From positions 1-64,000 of the forward strand of contig JAWVFK010000022.1 of assembly GCA_033856175.1 (NCBI GenBank): DNA of 64,000 bases. The letters are read 5' to 3'. This document shows positions 63,581 to 64,000 of this stretch, one piece after another. Source of the DNA: JAWVFK01 sp033856175. GTDB lineage: Bacteria > Actinomycetota > Thermoleophilia > Solirubrobacterales > 70-9. Positions within the stretch are counted from its first letter, which is position 1. Every line of letters begins with the position of its first letter. The translations under genes were made by a program, and so were the position numbers. The notes below the pieces were generated by a model. That model was not told where the DNA came from, did not search any database, and saw only the letters and a list, made by a program, of their open reading frames with translations.

Positions 63581-64000
63581 CTAGCGCCGGGGCGGAACCT
63601 GCGGCTCGCCGAGGCCGTAGGTGTCATAGGCGCCGAAGCGGGCGAAGGTCTTGTGGTTCGGGCCGTGGAAGTCCGAGGAGGCGGTGGGGGTGAGCCCGAG
63701 CTCCTCGCAGAGCTCGAGGACGAACTTCGTCTGCTCGGGGGTGTGGGCCGGGTAGAAGCACTCGACGCCCTCGATGTCGAGCGCCTCGATCAGCTGGCGG
63801 ACCTTGACCGGGTCCTTGACGTCCCAGAATGGGTGGGCGACGACGGCGACGCCGCCCGCCTCGTGGATCAGCTCGGTCGCCTGGGCCGCCGTCGGCCAGC
63901 GCCGCGGCACGAACGCCTTGGCGCCGGGCACGAGGTACTCCTCGAAGAAGGCGCCCATCTCGTTTGGCTTGGCGCCGGCGGCGCGAGCGATATGCGGCCG
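63581..64000 (-). CDS. PHP-domain metal-dependent phosphoesterase, 5'-truncated
   Basis: The frame runs to the window edge, so the N-terminus is missing. 'RPHIARAAGAKPNEMGAFFE', 'GGVAVVAHPFWDVKDPVKVR', 'GVECFYPAHTPEQTKFVLEL' and 'PTASSDFHGPNHKTF' carry the metal-binding His and Asp of the TrpH/YciV-type PHP enzymes, which act on nucleotide 3'-5' phosphates or short oligonucleotides. Ends with a TAG at 63581-63583. Confidence 0.85.
   Translation of the reverse strand, partial: RPHIARAAGAKPNEMGAFFEEYLVPGAKAFVPRRWPTAAQATELIHEAGGVAVVAHPFWDVKDPVKVRQLIEALDIEGVECFYPAHTPEQTKFVLELCEELGLTPTASSDFHGPNHKTFARFGAYDTYGLGEPQVPPRR

Overview
The window is high-GC bacterial chromosome. It is most consistent with an actinobacterium of class Thermoleophilia (Solirubrobacterales-like). 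The inference rests on the fused E2-E1 2-oxoglutarate dehydrogenase, the aconitase with a disordered actinobacterial-type insert, an acyl-CoA carboxylase epsilon-like peptide, c-di-AMP (ydaO) riboswitches in front of NlpC/P60 hydrolases, a sigma factor fused to a membrane anti-sigma-like tail, and many genes that seem to be read from leaderless mRNAs. No rRNA, tRNA, CRISPR array, transposase or phage gene was seen.

Layout. 1-7.8 kb: end of a proline-rich surface protein, an APC permease, and a divergent four-gene amine-catabolism operon (class III aminotransferase, saccharopine-dehydrogenase-like protein, alanine dehydrogenase, aminobutyraldehyde dehydrogenase). 7.8-10.9 kb: four tandem secreted NlpC/P60-like proteins with two c-di-AMP riboswitches. 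11-19.4 kb: SDR, aconitase, DUF3817-like protein and the fused 2-oxoglutarate dehydrogenase. 19.5-24.3 kb: a fatty-acyl reductase homologue next to an alkyl-DHAP synthase homologue (a possible ether-lipid pair), then a UbiA prenyltransferase. 24.3-25.4 kb: a short island of lower GC with two small membrane proteins. 25.5-31.2 kb: citrate synthase, PfkB kinase, quinone reductase, DEAD-box helicase and a secreted protein. 31.3-38.5 kb: response regulator and histidine kinase, a Gly-rich membrane protein, and a sigma/anti-sigma fusion translationally coupled to a 976-residue secreted protein. 38.7-41.0 kb: a tightly overlapping lipoprotein, divergent Nramp, PRC-barrel, PRC-barrel operon. 41.1-44.8 kb: UDP-xylose synthase-like enzyme and two duplicated glycosyltransferases. 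44.9-49.7 kb: acyl-CoA mutase large subunit, SRPBCC protein, seven-repeat FG-GAP propeller, acyl-CoA carboxylase beta subunit. 49.7-58.4 kb: sugar-nucleotide modification cluster with two dehydrogenase/aminotransferase pairs, an epimerase, a hexapeptide acyltransferase and a glycosyltransferase. 58.5-63.1 kb: dodecin and an assimilatory sulfate-reduction operon (sulfite reductase, APS reductase, ATP sulfurylase, APS kinase). 63.1-64 kb: small minus-strand ORFs, a candidate structured RNA, and the end of a PHP phosphoesterase.

How the genes fit together. Aconitase, citrate synthase and 2-oxoglutarate dehydrogenase supply TCA steps. The acyl-CoA mutase, carboxylase beta and epsilon subunits suggest the propionyl-CoA to succinyl-CoA route, although the biotin subunit and the B12-binding small subunit are not in the window. 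The glycan genes look like cell-surface polysaccharide synthesis.

The points that most deserve a second look are the FAR-AGPS pair, the c-di-AMP-controlled hydrolase array, an in-frame TAG near the start of the APS reductase gene, the divergent Nramp/PRC operon, the sigma factor fusion, and a recurring TANNNT box 6-9 nt before start codons.
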